A stretch of DNA of 64,000 nt from Ulota crispa (Eukaryota; Streptophyta; Bryopsida; Orthotrichales; Orthotrichaceae). The DNA lies in the NCBI GenBank assembly GCA_963920765.1, contig OY987248.1, forward strand, positions 17,890,539 to 17,954,538, in the 5' to 3' direction. Made by a program: the position numbers and the translations under genes. This document shows, piece after piece, positions 48,501 to 59,007 of the stretch (the stretch's first letter is position 1; each line of letters begins with the position of its first letter). A model generated the notes under the pieces. It worked only from the letters and a program-made list of their open reading frames with translations, was not told the DNA's origin and ran no database searches.

Positions 48501-50274
48501 AAAGCGCTGCACATCAGGTGACAATATACACAAGTCACAAGAACCTTGTATATTTCATGTCTACTCTTGTTTTGAACTGTCGTCAAGCCTGTTAGAATAT
48601 ATCTCTATCCAAGTTTGATTTTGACATCATATATCAATCCGGCAAGTTACACGGGTTATCTGATGTCTTATCTAGAAAATCCAACCTTATACCTCATGAA
48701 GAGGAAGCAGCATATAACCAACAACAGACGACGCTTTTAAAGCCTGAACGCTTTTGTTTACAAGCAACTCAAATTTCATTTTCTGTTGATTCCAGTTTCT
48801 TCAATCTAATCTGAGCAACCTCAGTTACAAATGCCTTAGCACTTAATATCAAGCAACGTTTCAACGACTCTACGGAGGATTTTAGAAAATTCAAAATTAA
48901 AAGTGAATGTTTGTACTTTGAAGAACGCCTCTACATTTATGATCAATCACACTACCTTCAAATCATAAAAGCACGCCACGATTTTCCAGCCGTTGGACAC
49001 TTTGAATTCAGTAAAATATTGGAGCTCATTTCTCGAGATTTGTGATGGTCTCAGATGTAAAAGACCATCAAAGGTTTTGTACTATCTTGCAATATTTGTT
49101 TTTGTTTAAAGAATCTTCAACATCAACCGTACAGATGTTTACAGCTTTTACCAGTGCCAAAGCAACTATGGTCATCTGTTTCTATGGATTTTATTATAGA
49201 CTTATTAATTTTGGTTAAGTTTAATTTTAATTACTAGTCGATTGGTTCTCTAAGATGGCACATTTTGTTTCATGCAAGAAAACAATTACGGAAGAAGAAA
49301 CAGCTAAGCTTTTTATCAACAACATTTGTCGATATCATGGATTACTCAAAGAGATTGTGTCGGACAGAGGACTTTATTTCATCTTCAAGTTTTGGCAGTC
49401 ATTATTCAAAATTTTGCAAGTGAAGATCAAATTTTCATTAGAATTTCATTTTAAATTGATGGACAAACTAAACGCGTGAATTCAAATTTTGGAACAATAT
49501 TTCCGGTGCACTATAAATTATCAATAAAACAATTAGATATCTTTACTGCCATTTGCAGAGTTTGCAAACAACAACAACAAACATGCATCAATTCAAAAGA
49601 CTCCATTTTATGCAAACTATGGCTTTTACCCAAAAATTGATAGGCTATCAGCTTGAAAAGGGGAGAGTCCTACAGCAGAGAATTTTGCAACACATCTAAA
49701 GGAATTACATACAATAATGCAAGCTTATTTAGAAAAAGCTCAAGTATATTATAAAGACTTTGCCGATGTGAGAAGAAAAAAGCAACTAAAGTTTCAAGTA
49801 GGTAATAATGTGTAGCTGCTATAACGTAACATTAAGACAATTCGTTCAAGCAACAAACTTGATTATTGCTGAATTGAGCCATTTATTATTGTAAAATAAA
49901 TCAATGCTGTTACATATCAACTACAACTACCGATGTCAATGAAAATACATCTAGTATTTATGTTTCATGTTTAGAAACCTATAGGGAATCTAATTTTCTA
50001 GACAGAGTTCAACCTCTGCCGCTTTGCGTTGAAATGGATGATATTATAGAGTATGAAATTGAGAAGGAGCTAGATTCAAAGATTTGAAGAAGCCAATGTG
50101 AATTTTTTGTTCATTGGCGCGGCTATTTGATTTGTGAGCGTATATGAGAATTAGCTTTAAACTTAACTAATGCACCTTCAAAAATCCAAGAATTTCATCA
50201 TCAACATTCATAAAAACCACGAGCAACAACAACTTGAATTCCTCAAAAGATCTTGGAGCTAAAAGGGGAGGTGA

Positions 50275-50740
50275 TGTCACGGACATGAACGGATTGACCA
50301 ATGTACAAAATATGGAAGCTTTTAGAAAGTTGGAAGCTTTTAGAAAAATGAAAGCTTTTAAAAGATTGGAATACTCTTAGAAAGTTGAAAACTTTTATAA
50401 GCTTAGAAACTTCTAAAATGTTAGAAGCTTTTAAAAATGTTGGAAGCTTCTAGTAGGTTGAAAATTTTTAGAAGCTTGGAAGCTTTGAAGCTTCTAGAAG
50501 GTTTTGAGCTCCAACCCTTGAGTACATATAGGAGCCAAGGCTGAGAGGTTTCTCAGTCTTGACAACTCATCTTGTTGCCTTAGTCTTGGGCCTTCAAGCT
50601 TTAACCTTTTGTCTTAGCCTTGCATTGTATTGCTCTTATCTAATATGCTTCTATAGCCCTGATTCTTAGTATACATATGTATTTTTGTTTTGATTCCTTG
50701 TTCTTTTACTTTGTTCTTGTCTTTGGGTCTATCATTGATA
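50275..50740 (+). repeat. 3' LTR
   Basis: Starts TGTCACGGACATG directly after a purine-rich AAAAGGGGAGGTGA tract and ends ATTGATA. It also contains GAAGCTTCTAGAA (50487-50499) and many degenerate GAA/TTC blocks. Confidence 0.85.
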
Positions 50741-53700
50741 GCTTCAATCATGGGAGATTTCTCAGTATATTGCAACTGCGGAAGGTGCTTTAACCATCAA
50801 TTTACCAATACCTATATCTATGCCTTTAAAAAATGATACTACTGCTATGAGTGACAGTGAGTTGGATAGAGCACCGGAAACATTTGAGTTTCATGACAAC
50901 TATGTTGCATCGCAAGCTTTAACTGTCAACAACTCTTATTTTACCAAACAACAACTATTTGATTGACTTCTTGCTACATGGTCTTCTAGAAATATTGTTG
51001 GTAGACTTTGTATTAGACCAAGGATTGAATTTGCATCAAGTAGCTTTTTGTCAGAGCATAGAGCACAACATCATAGTATTGCTAGCAGAAATACTAGTGT
51101 CAATGAAGTTGACAACCCCGTGATGATTGAGGAAACTGTTGGTTTAGTGGACAATGATGTGTTTCTTTGCAACCAAGATCAAAACAGACCAATGGTGGAC
51201 AATTTCTAGGGTGCTTCTTCCTCCAATCCTGTCAACTTAGATGATGAATCAATTGGATTATCCAATAACAATCCTTACGGCAGTCGGAGTCTGCCACAAT
51301 CAAAAAAAGAAATAATCATTACACTTGACAAAGAATGGACAAAGGCAACCAAAGTGTACAATTCTTTGTGCACAGATGAGTTTCCGGATGCAATCATAGC
51401 AAACATGGCACAAGAGCAAAGTCTAGAACAAAATTCAAAAGATACATTCTGGAGCTTTTTCAAGAGTATTGATTCAAATAATTTTTGAGATGAAAGCGTG
51501 CAGTTGGCATGGAATTCACTCAATTTGAGAAGGATAATGCAAAGAGGATTGTCAACCAAAGACATTGAGACTGCAGTGCCCACTTTACTAAGTCATAGTG
51601 TTTTTTGCATGTAGATGGTTTCACAAGTGGAAAGTTTTTTTCATGACAAATTGCACTATGATTGGAGAGCTTGGAATAAACTAGATCTATTTCTTGAAGT
51701 CTTTTCCATTAAATTTGATGTTGAAGACATTTCTAGAAGAGTTGTTGCATTAGAAATGGAAAGTGTAATACTATTTGGATTCAATTGCACCAATGTTTGA
51801 ACAATTTCAAAAATGGCAGGCTAAATAGAACCGCAGTAGGACAGATCTTGTTCAAGCAGAGATTGTAAAAGCTTATTGGCAAAAAGAAGAGCTGTGGCAA
51901 TCTTACCAAAATTGTAACTTTTGTTTGAGAGTTCTTGGTATGTATTGAAATGCTCTACAACAATAAAAACCTCGTTCAATATTGGTAAGAATTTCCAATT
52001 TTTAAGTAAATCTGTTTTTCAAAACATTTATATTTGAATACCAAATGCTCTTGTAGTCATTGTGAATTAAAGCAGTTTTCTTATTATTAGTGACTTTTAA
52101 TATGATCTCATCAATGGAATTGTTTTTTTTTGCTAGTTTCAAATAAATTTATATTTATTCATTTACATTTTTCTTGACTTTCAAAATGGTAAGTACATGC
52201 AAGCAAAGAATTGCAAGAGCTTCAAACAGTTTATTGGAATGCCAAGGCTAGTGGTACTCCATTCCCGCTACTCAAAATAACCTACAAATTTGGTTTAGAT
52301 GGACCAAGGCTTTTCAATGAAGTTCAAGAATTCCATGAAAGAGACACTGTTGATTGTGGAGGTCCTATACAAAGCTTCTTATGCTCATGCTGGAGTCAAT
52401 TTTGGAATGATGCCTCGGTATGTCAAGCTAATTTATATTCAAATAAGGCTATAACTATTATATGTAATTGAATCTAGTAAATTCTTGTAGATTGAATTGT
52501 AGATATGTTTAGTCATTATTCTTGCAAGATGCAATATTGTATAAAGGATTGATGTATTTGATTATCAAAAAAGCTATAATTTAGAAGCAGAAGGTAGTGT
52601 CGCTTATGTATTTACAAACTAGCATTTCTTTTGTTAGCAGTTGATTTATTTATTATCAGCAATTGTGCTTTGCATGATTAGCAATTACCGTCTTAGTTAT
52701 TAGTAGGTGAAGAATGTGAGTACCATAGATGCATACCAATTGGGGTATTAGAAGGTGTTTAGATTGAGTGATGTGTAAGATTGTCAATTGGGTGTTGGAC
52801 TCATCAATTGGAAAGATTAGTTGCAGTTTTGTTTTTTGTGCAGATATATGGATTTGTATTTTCCATGAGTGATGGTAGACACATGCATTTAGTGAGGCCA
52901 CTATCGCAATCTCAGCTATCTGACAACTATAGAATAGAGAATCTAGAACTGTTTGGATTACCACTATTCTTGCTACCAATATATGAGCAACAAGTCAATT
53001 GACCAATGACCTTATCTTCTACAGCCCTAGCCATCGGATGTATTCCTAAAGAGCGGGATCAATTAGCAATTGACAAATACAAATCTGACTATTGTGCAAT
53101 TAAATCATTGCATTGGATAGCCATCAAATCACTAATCACCGCTAAGGATGCTGAACAACATGCAGTTGCAAAAGAATCTGTCATGGATGATATTGAATTA
53201 TCAGACATTCTCATCTAAGTGTCAAAGATGAAGCAACTGAGTCTTTGGAAGACATCAAATTTTTCTTGGAGAATTCATCTACATTATTGCAGTCTCATAT
53301 CATAGTGCATGTCTTCCGCTCAACACAACACGTTGCTCAGAGTTTGCGTTTTGGATTTCAATTTCCTATGGCATCTTGCTCACTATTGAATGCCTTCATT
53401 TCAAAGCAAACAAGTAAGAGCATCAGTATGACACTATCTTAGATTGGATTGGAGAGTATAGAGGGGATTTTTGGCGCCAAAATTGGAGTAGATGCACAAA
53501 GTTTTTGTAAAATTTGTCACTTTCAAAACATGGACAATAATGCAATTGACTATTTCAAGAGAGTTGTTACAAAGATGATCCACTTGCAAAGGTACGTACA
53601 AACTTAATGAGTTTATTACCGATAGTGACTTCTTTGCTTATGAGCCAGTTACAATTATTGGAGGCCCATCAATAGTGGAAGATGATAGATTACCTAAAGC

Positions 53701-53810
53701 TTCTACGTGCTTTCAAACAATGACAATCCCAAATTATTTTAGTGAAGAGGCGATGGCTGCAAAATTGAACTATGCTTGTGTCTATACCAAGTATGGGAAT
53801 GCATAAACCA

Positions 53811-54030
53811 AGTTTAAACATTATTTGACCTTTTAGTTTGAAATTGAAATGTAAAGTGATTCTGAAACTATTCAAATTGTTTGCCTAAAATAGATTTGTT
53901 GAAATGAATTTACAAATAATTAGAGATTGACCAATAACTCAATAGTGAATTAAAAAAGTTTTAATTATATTCTATCATTTCAACATGTAAGATTTGGTAA
54001 TCAAGCTTTTGCATGTGTTTCAAATATATT
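53811..54030. other. AT-rich spacer, no feature
   Basis: Separates the HECT-like remains from the large palindrome. Nothing recognisable. Confidence 0.4.
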
Positions 54031-54904
54031 GTACAATACCCAAAAGAAAGAGTACATAACACCCTTTTATGGCATCCAAAGAAGTATGTATAACAAAGAA
54101 TACAATTGACATTTCATTCTCACATTTTTATTGTGAGATCTTCATGCAATCTTGATAAAGCATATCAAATTTCAGTTACTAAAACCCAAAATCCTATTTT
54201 TGGTAAATGGTTTTGTGTCAAAATCATGTTTTTACAAGAAAGTTGATTAACAAATAGTGGTGATGAATTTTTGAGATTTGATTGCATGGATATGTAGGAG
54301 ACATCTATATGCACATCTTCCTTTCAAACAAACATTTCCAAAAAAATTCAAAATTCCTTATGTAGAGATTTTAATGTCAGAGTGATTATGACCAAATTTA
54401 GTAAAATACATATTTCTTCATGGAAATTAGTTTTTGTTATTTGACTCATATATTAAGATTAAGTTTGTACCTTTAAACAAGATGATATGTTTTTTTTGCC
54501 AAAAACTAATTTTTGTGAAGAGATATATATTTTTCTAAATTTAGTCATGATCACTTTGACATTAAAATCTCTACATAAAGAATTTTGAATTTTTTTGGAA
54601 ATGTTTGTTTGAAAGGAAGATGTGCATATGGATGTCTCCTACATATCCATACAATCAAATCTCAAAAATTCATCACTACTATTTGTTAATCAAATTTTTG
54701 TAAAAACAAGATTTTGACACAAAATTATTTACCAAAAATAGGATTTTGGGTTTTAATAACTGAAATTTGATATGCTTTATCAAGATTGCATGAGGATCTC
54801 ATATTAAAAATGTGAGAATGAAATGTCAGTTGTGTTCTTTGTTATACATACTTCTTTGGATGCCATAAAAGATTGTTATGTACACTTTCTTTTGGGTATT
54901 GTAC
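54031..54904. repeat. Large near-palindrome (arms ~415-420 bp, loop ~35 bp)
   Basis: The left arm from GTACAATACCCAAAAG to about 54451 reappears inverted from about 54486 to CTTTTGGGTATTGTAC at 54904, with scattered mismatches. It could be a foldback or MITE-like element. A transcript would form an extended hairpin, a substrate type for small-RNA production. No target duplication is evident and there is no coding sequence. Confidence 0.85.
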
Positions 54905-54964
54905 ATGCATTACTAAAATCATTTCTTTACCCTATTATTAGCCTAGTAAAATATGACTTGTTTT

Positions 54965-55092
54965 TTTAGGATAAAACAATATTTTCAACGCATCAATTGC
55001 AGACATGAAGTTGATGGGCAGAGACTTGAAGTTGGCAGGCCTGGACTTGAAGGTCATGGGCATATATTTGAAGTGGACGGATGTATAGGTAT
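54965..55092 (+). other. Exon-like stretch with 21-bp repeats
   Basis: Follows an acceptor-like TTTTTTAG and ends at a possible donor GAT|GTATAG. The open frame reads RIKQYFQRINCRHEVDGQRL and then EVGRPGLEGHGHIFEVDG. The DNA shows about three and a half 21-bp units beginning GAAGTTGATGGGCAGAGACT. It may be a further remnant of the decayed gene upstream or an independent relic; no family recognised. Confidence 0.3.
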
Positions 55093-56027
55093 AATAATGT
55101 TGAAATGCACTATAAATTTAGTGCATACACTAGTAAAAAATTTAGCACAAAATCAACAGAATTTCAACCAAAAACTGTTGATTTTTTTTGTGGATTTGGT
55201 CAAGTTGATTTGGGTACTTTTCCGTTGATTTTTTGTTGATTATTTACTGTTTTTTGTTAATTCTTTGTTGATTTTCTATTACTTTTCACGTATTTTATAT
55301 TGTTCAATTCTATTTGTTTTCAATTTTAATTTTTTTTTCATAGATTTTTTTTTTAATAAAACAGTGAATTTTTTAAAGGCCGGGCAGCTGCCCGCACCTC
55401 CGGGCATCTGCCCATATCACTGGATAGGGCTGCTGGCAGTGGGGTTTGAACCTCTCACCACCGGGTTCACACTCCATAACTCTTCTTCATTACTCACAAC
55501 CACTAGAGCACGTGCCCACATACATTTGCACAATAGAACCATGATTCTATTTGTACATGAAATGTTCATGTTTTCAATAAGCCAGTAGACTTTGGAGGCT
55601 ATTTCCGCCCATTAAAAGACTTTTTTTCAAAAAACTTAGAACTAAGAAAAGTTGGTAAATGTATGTTACTTTCACCTCCAACAATTATTTTGGATTTCAA
55701 TCTTTTTATCAAAATTTATGAGCTAAAATCAGAGAAGGTGTTTAGAAATTTTAAATAAATTGTTTATTTCCATCCTTTTGATTTTGTTTATAAACTTCTT
55801 TTGGAATTCACAAATCTCATAAGGATTGTTGCAGGCAAAGGTTGGATTCATTAATAATTATTATTTAGTGCTAGTTTTTTTGTAAAAAGAACCTTATTTT
55901 GTTAAAATAGCCTCCATAGTTTGATAGTTTCAAATAACATGAAGTCGTGAAAAGTTACGGAATTAAAACCTTGCAATTATAAAATCAAAATTCTATAGAC
56001 TTTTGAATAGTTTTGGATATTTTTTAA

Positions 56028-56461
56028 GGGCATTAATATGTGAACCACACCCTTTGAACTACTGTACCACACCCTTTGAACTACTGTACCACACCCTTGG
56101 GGTAAATTTTAGATTTCTACCATCAAAAATTTGAGTTTGAGAATTTTGAATTCAAATTTGGACTTAGAGACCATGATATTGTCTAGGACCATAAAAAAGG
56201 TTGCAATTCAACAACACCCAATGAAAAAGCTTATCTTTTTTTACAAACAAAAGTAAAATTAACAATTTTCTCCCTAACTAAACTTTTTCATTGGGTATTG
56301 TTGAACTGCAACTTTTTTTATGGTTCTAGACAATACCATGGTCTCTAAGTCCAAATTTGAATGCAAAATTTTCAAATTCAGCTTTTTGATGGTAGAAATC
56401 TAAAAATCACCCCGTGGTGTGGTATAGTACTTGGAAGGGTGTGGTACATATATCAATTCCC
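56028..56461. mobile_element. MITE nested in CACTA copy 2
   Basis: Same element at the same position as 40431-40864 in copy 1. The two look base-for-base identical by eye, so the MITE was present before the CACTA element duplicated or was homogenised afterwards. Confidence 0.65.
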
Positions 56462-57544
56462 ATCTTTTAAAGCTCATAAAAATATTTTATAAGATTGTTT
56501 TTTTTTAATTCATTTGGTTAGTAATAGAAGGAAAATTACTAAAAATACCCTTTAAGTCTTTCAAAATATCAAGTTTACGCCAAAAATATTTGAAACAAAA
56601 AAATAGTCCTTATTTTTTGTAGGAATATCAATTATACTCCTATTATTTTGGAAAAATAATAAAAAAGCTCTTCTGTTTTGAAATGTTAAATATATCCTTG
56701 TGTTATTTGAAATGTAAAAATCACCTTTGGTTTCTTGTAAGAATTTGCATTAAACTATACACTTGCTTATCATATAACACAAAGATATTAATAATTTAAA
56801 ATAGTTGAGGAGCATTTTTAATATTTTTCCAATATGTTAGAAGCATTGTTGATATTTATACAAAAAGGAAAGAGGTGCTTTTAATCCTTGAGGGACATAT
56901 ATGATTTTTTCAAAGAATTGAGGAGCATTTTTTATATTTGTTTGTAAAGAAATTTTGGTATTTAAAACAAAAAAATGTTGTATTTTTTATATAAAATTTT
57001 TTTGAATTAGTGAAGTTGTGTCCAAAAGTGTACAGATCAACAAAAAATTGTTGATTTTTTTGTTATTATGGTCATGTTTTTATTTGACTTTAAAGGCTGC
57101 TAATTTTAAGTCTAACCAAATTAAAGAAAAGTAAAGAAAATAAAACCAATCAATGTACACTCAAACTTCTAAAAGATTCTATTTTTTTTGAAAACTTCTT
57201 TCATTTTTTAAAACTTCAAAACATTTTAATGGGGTCCAAAAAGATTTTAGAAAGATTTCAAAAACAAACCTAAACTATTGTAATAGTTTTTTTATTAAAA
57301 ATATTTTAAAGTATTCTGATGAATTACAAAAAGATTCCTAAAGGACTCTAATTTAGTCTAAGAGATTCTATTTCTATAAATAATTTGAAAGTACTTTCAC
57401 AAATTTCATAAAGATTTTAAAAAGATTCTCAAAGATTCCAAAAAGATTCTTGAAATTTCTCAGAGATTCTCAAAGATTTTTAAAATTTCCAAAAAGATTC
57501 TCAAAATATTTCCAAAGATTTCCAAAGATTCTTAAAGATTATCA

Positions 57545-58345
57545 AATCTTAATAGGTAATAATTTGGGACTTCAGTACTCCTAATGTTTAGAGCTTAGGA
57601 AAGTGTTACGCATAGATGAAAAAAGAAAAATAATCTTAATATCTTTATTTAGCATGGAATCTTAGGTTTAAAGTTTAAAATATTTTCTATTTTAAAGATT
57701 GTTTAAATAAAATGACATAAAAAAACCACACAAAGTTTTCATAATTCTTTGTCATTTTGGCAAAACAAAGATCTGCAGAGGCTGTTAAAATAGCTGCTAA
57801 TGCCATAGGCGCTTTTACAGCGGCGAGGTACTTGGTTGTACATGCACTATTTAAATAGAGCAAATGCATTAGAATTGTAAGAAAAAAGCCTAAAATTGAA
57901 AAAGCTAAAGTTCAAGTATAAGGTACTTATTAATGAAGCTAAAAACACGAAAAAAGAAATAACCAACTGAAGCAATTTGTCCAATAGTAACATATGGTGC
58001 TTCCACAGGTTGACATCCAATCCAGCCTAAAAGTAGGCAATCTGCCAAAAGCAACCAAAATAATTTTTGGTGAATTGGTCAAAAACTTGAACTATGTACA
58101 TATGATGTATTAATAAATGGTAAAGCAAATAATGACACAAAAACTAGTCCTATGGCAGCTACACCCCCTAACTTGTTAGGTACACTTTAAAGAATTGCAT
58201 AAATTGGTAAGAAATACCATTCTGGCACTATATGAGCCAGAGTTGACATAGGGTTCGCGGGTATGTAGTTGTCAAGATACCCCAAAACATTAGGTGCATA
58301 AAAAATAAAAATGGAAAAAAAAATGGCAAAAGCTACCCACTTAAA
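57545..58345 (-). pseudogene. cob: NUMT: mitochondrial cob (cytochrome b) fragment inside CACTA copy 2
   Basis: The minus strand from about 58340 to 57945 encodes the C-terminal half of cytochrome b in one frame: [78 protein letters not shown] and [12 protein letters not shown]. Two in-frame TGA codons stand where the family has arginine (CGA), and tyrosine and leucine replace the usual His-Pro after NVLG. The left part (57545-57945) has no match I can name and may be other mitochondrial DNA. Both edges abut AAAGATTC array sequence. It is a nonfunctional transfer. Confidence 0.85.
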
Positions 58346-58850
58346 GCTTCCAGGAAGATTCCAAGAAGATTCTTAAAGATTTTCAAAAATTCTCAAAAAA
58401 ATTCAAAATTCCTAGAACATTTCTAAAGATTCTCAAATATTCCTAAAAGATTCTCAAAGATTCTAAAAAGATTCTCAAAGATTCTAAAAAGATTCTCAAA
58501 GATTCTAAGAAGATTCTCAAAGATTCCAAGAAGATTTTCAAAGATTCCAAGAAGATTCTCAAAGATTCCAAGAAGATTCTCAAAGATTCCAAGAAGATTA
58601 TCAAACATTCTCAAAGATTCTAAAAAAACTTGAAAAGATTTCCAAAGATTTCCAAAGATTTCCAAAGATTTCCAAAGATTCTCAAAGATTCTCAAAGATT
58701 CTTAAAAGATTCTAAAAGATTCCAAGACGATTCTCAAAGATTCTAAAATCTTGAAAAGATTCTTAAGTATTTTTAAAAATCTTGACAAGATTCTCAATGA
58801 TTCTTAAAGATTCACAAAAAGTTCCCAAAAGATTCCCAAAAGATTCCAAA
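58346..58850. repeat. AAAGATTCTC subterminal array of CACTA copy 2
   Basis: Continuation, right of the mitochondrial insert, of the array that begins at about 57420. Several units read CAAAGATTCCAAGAAGATTC in short regular runs of 22-23 bases (58500-58600), a more regular local amplification than in copy 1. Confidence 0.65.
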
Positions 58851-59007
58851 ATTTCTGTTGATTTAAATAATGGTGTCCAAATCAACAGAACGTCTTTAGT
58901 TTTTTGCAGAATTCTGTTAATTTAGTCAATTAGCTTGGGCAAGTGCCCAAATCAACAAGAAACTATTGGTTTTCTGTTGTTTTGGACGGAGTTTTCTACT
59001 AGTGATA

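Larger units (their letters stand above)
44780..50740 (+). mobile_element. Ty3/gypsy LTR retrotransposon, broken fossil
   Basis: Paired LTRs (44780-45231 and 50275-50740) flank about 5 kb. Readable parts in order: gag-like region (from about 45620) with a CCHC zinc knuckle near 46600, aspartic protease near 46840, reverse transcriptase around 47450-48080, RNase H around 48210-48600 and integrase around 48900-49480. Protease-RT-RNase H-integrase order places it in Ty3/gypsy. A purine-rich tract precedes the 3' LTR. The host duplication is GCTTT/GCTTC (4 of 5). The LTRs differ at roughly one position in ten by eye, and the interior carries well over ten breaks, so the insertion is old and inactive. 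Confidence 0.9.
44107..53810 (+). pseudogene. Decayed multi-exon gene, probable HECT-type E3 ubiquitin ligase, split by an LTR retrotransposon
   Basis: Exon-like stretches with splice signals are seen at about 44107-44240, 44330-44543 (donor CAT|GTAAGT), from 44647 (acceptor TTTCACAG) to the retrotransposon at 44780, 50746-51937 (donor TTG|GTATGT), 52204-52417 (donor TCG|GTATGT) and from 52844 (acceptor TTGTGCAG) to about 53810. The last part encodes GGPSIVEDDRLPKASTCF, then IPNY and KLNYAC. This matches the catalytic-cysteine region of HECT C-lobes (LPxAxTCF), with the cysteine codon near 53708. The remaining sequence, for example YYFGTLHGSVFQSEAY and RIEFASSSFLSEHRAQ, I do not recognise. 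Several interruptions besides the insertion show it is not functional. The introns indicate a host gene rather than a processed copy. Confidence 0.55.
55128..59004. mobile_element. CACTA transposon, non-autonomous, copy 2, carrying mitochondrial DNA
   Basis: Ends CACTAGTAAAAAA and TTTTCTACTAGTG with ATA at 55125-55127 and 59005-59007. It has the same architecture as copy 1: subterminal CTGTTGATTT motifs, SINE-like relic (about 55380-55530), nested MITE (56028-56461) and AAAGATTCTC zones. It is longer by 886 bp, mainly because of the mitochondrial-like insert at about 57545-58345, plus an extra ~90 bp near 56785-56880. No transposase seen. Confidence 0.9.

Noticed and set aside
57687-57869. 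60-residue minus-strand frame beside the cob fragment
   Set aside because: It lies within the inserted DNA of CACTA copy 2 and has no recognisable domain. It could be further mitochondrial sequence, but I cannot name it.
58423-58695. Minus-strand 90-residue frame with repeated IFENLLG
   Set aside because: It is a translation of the AAAGATTCTC subterminal array of the CACTA element, not a gene. The same applies to the plus-strand frame at 41756-42001.
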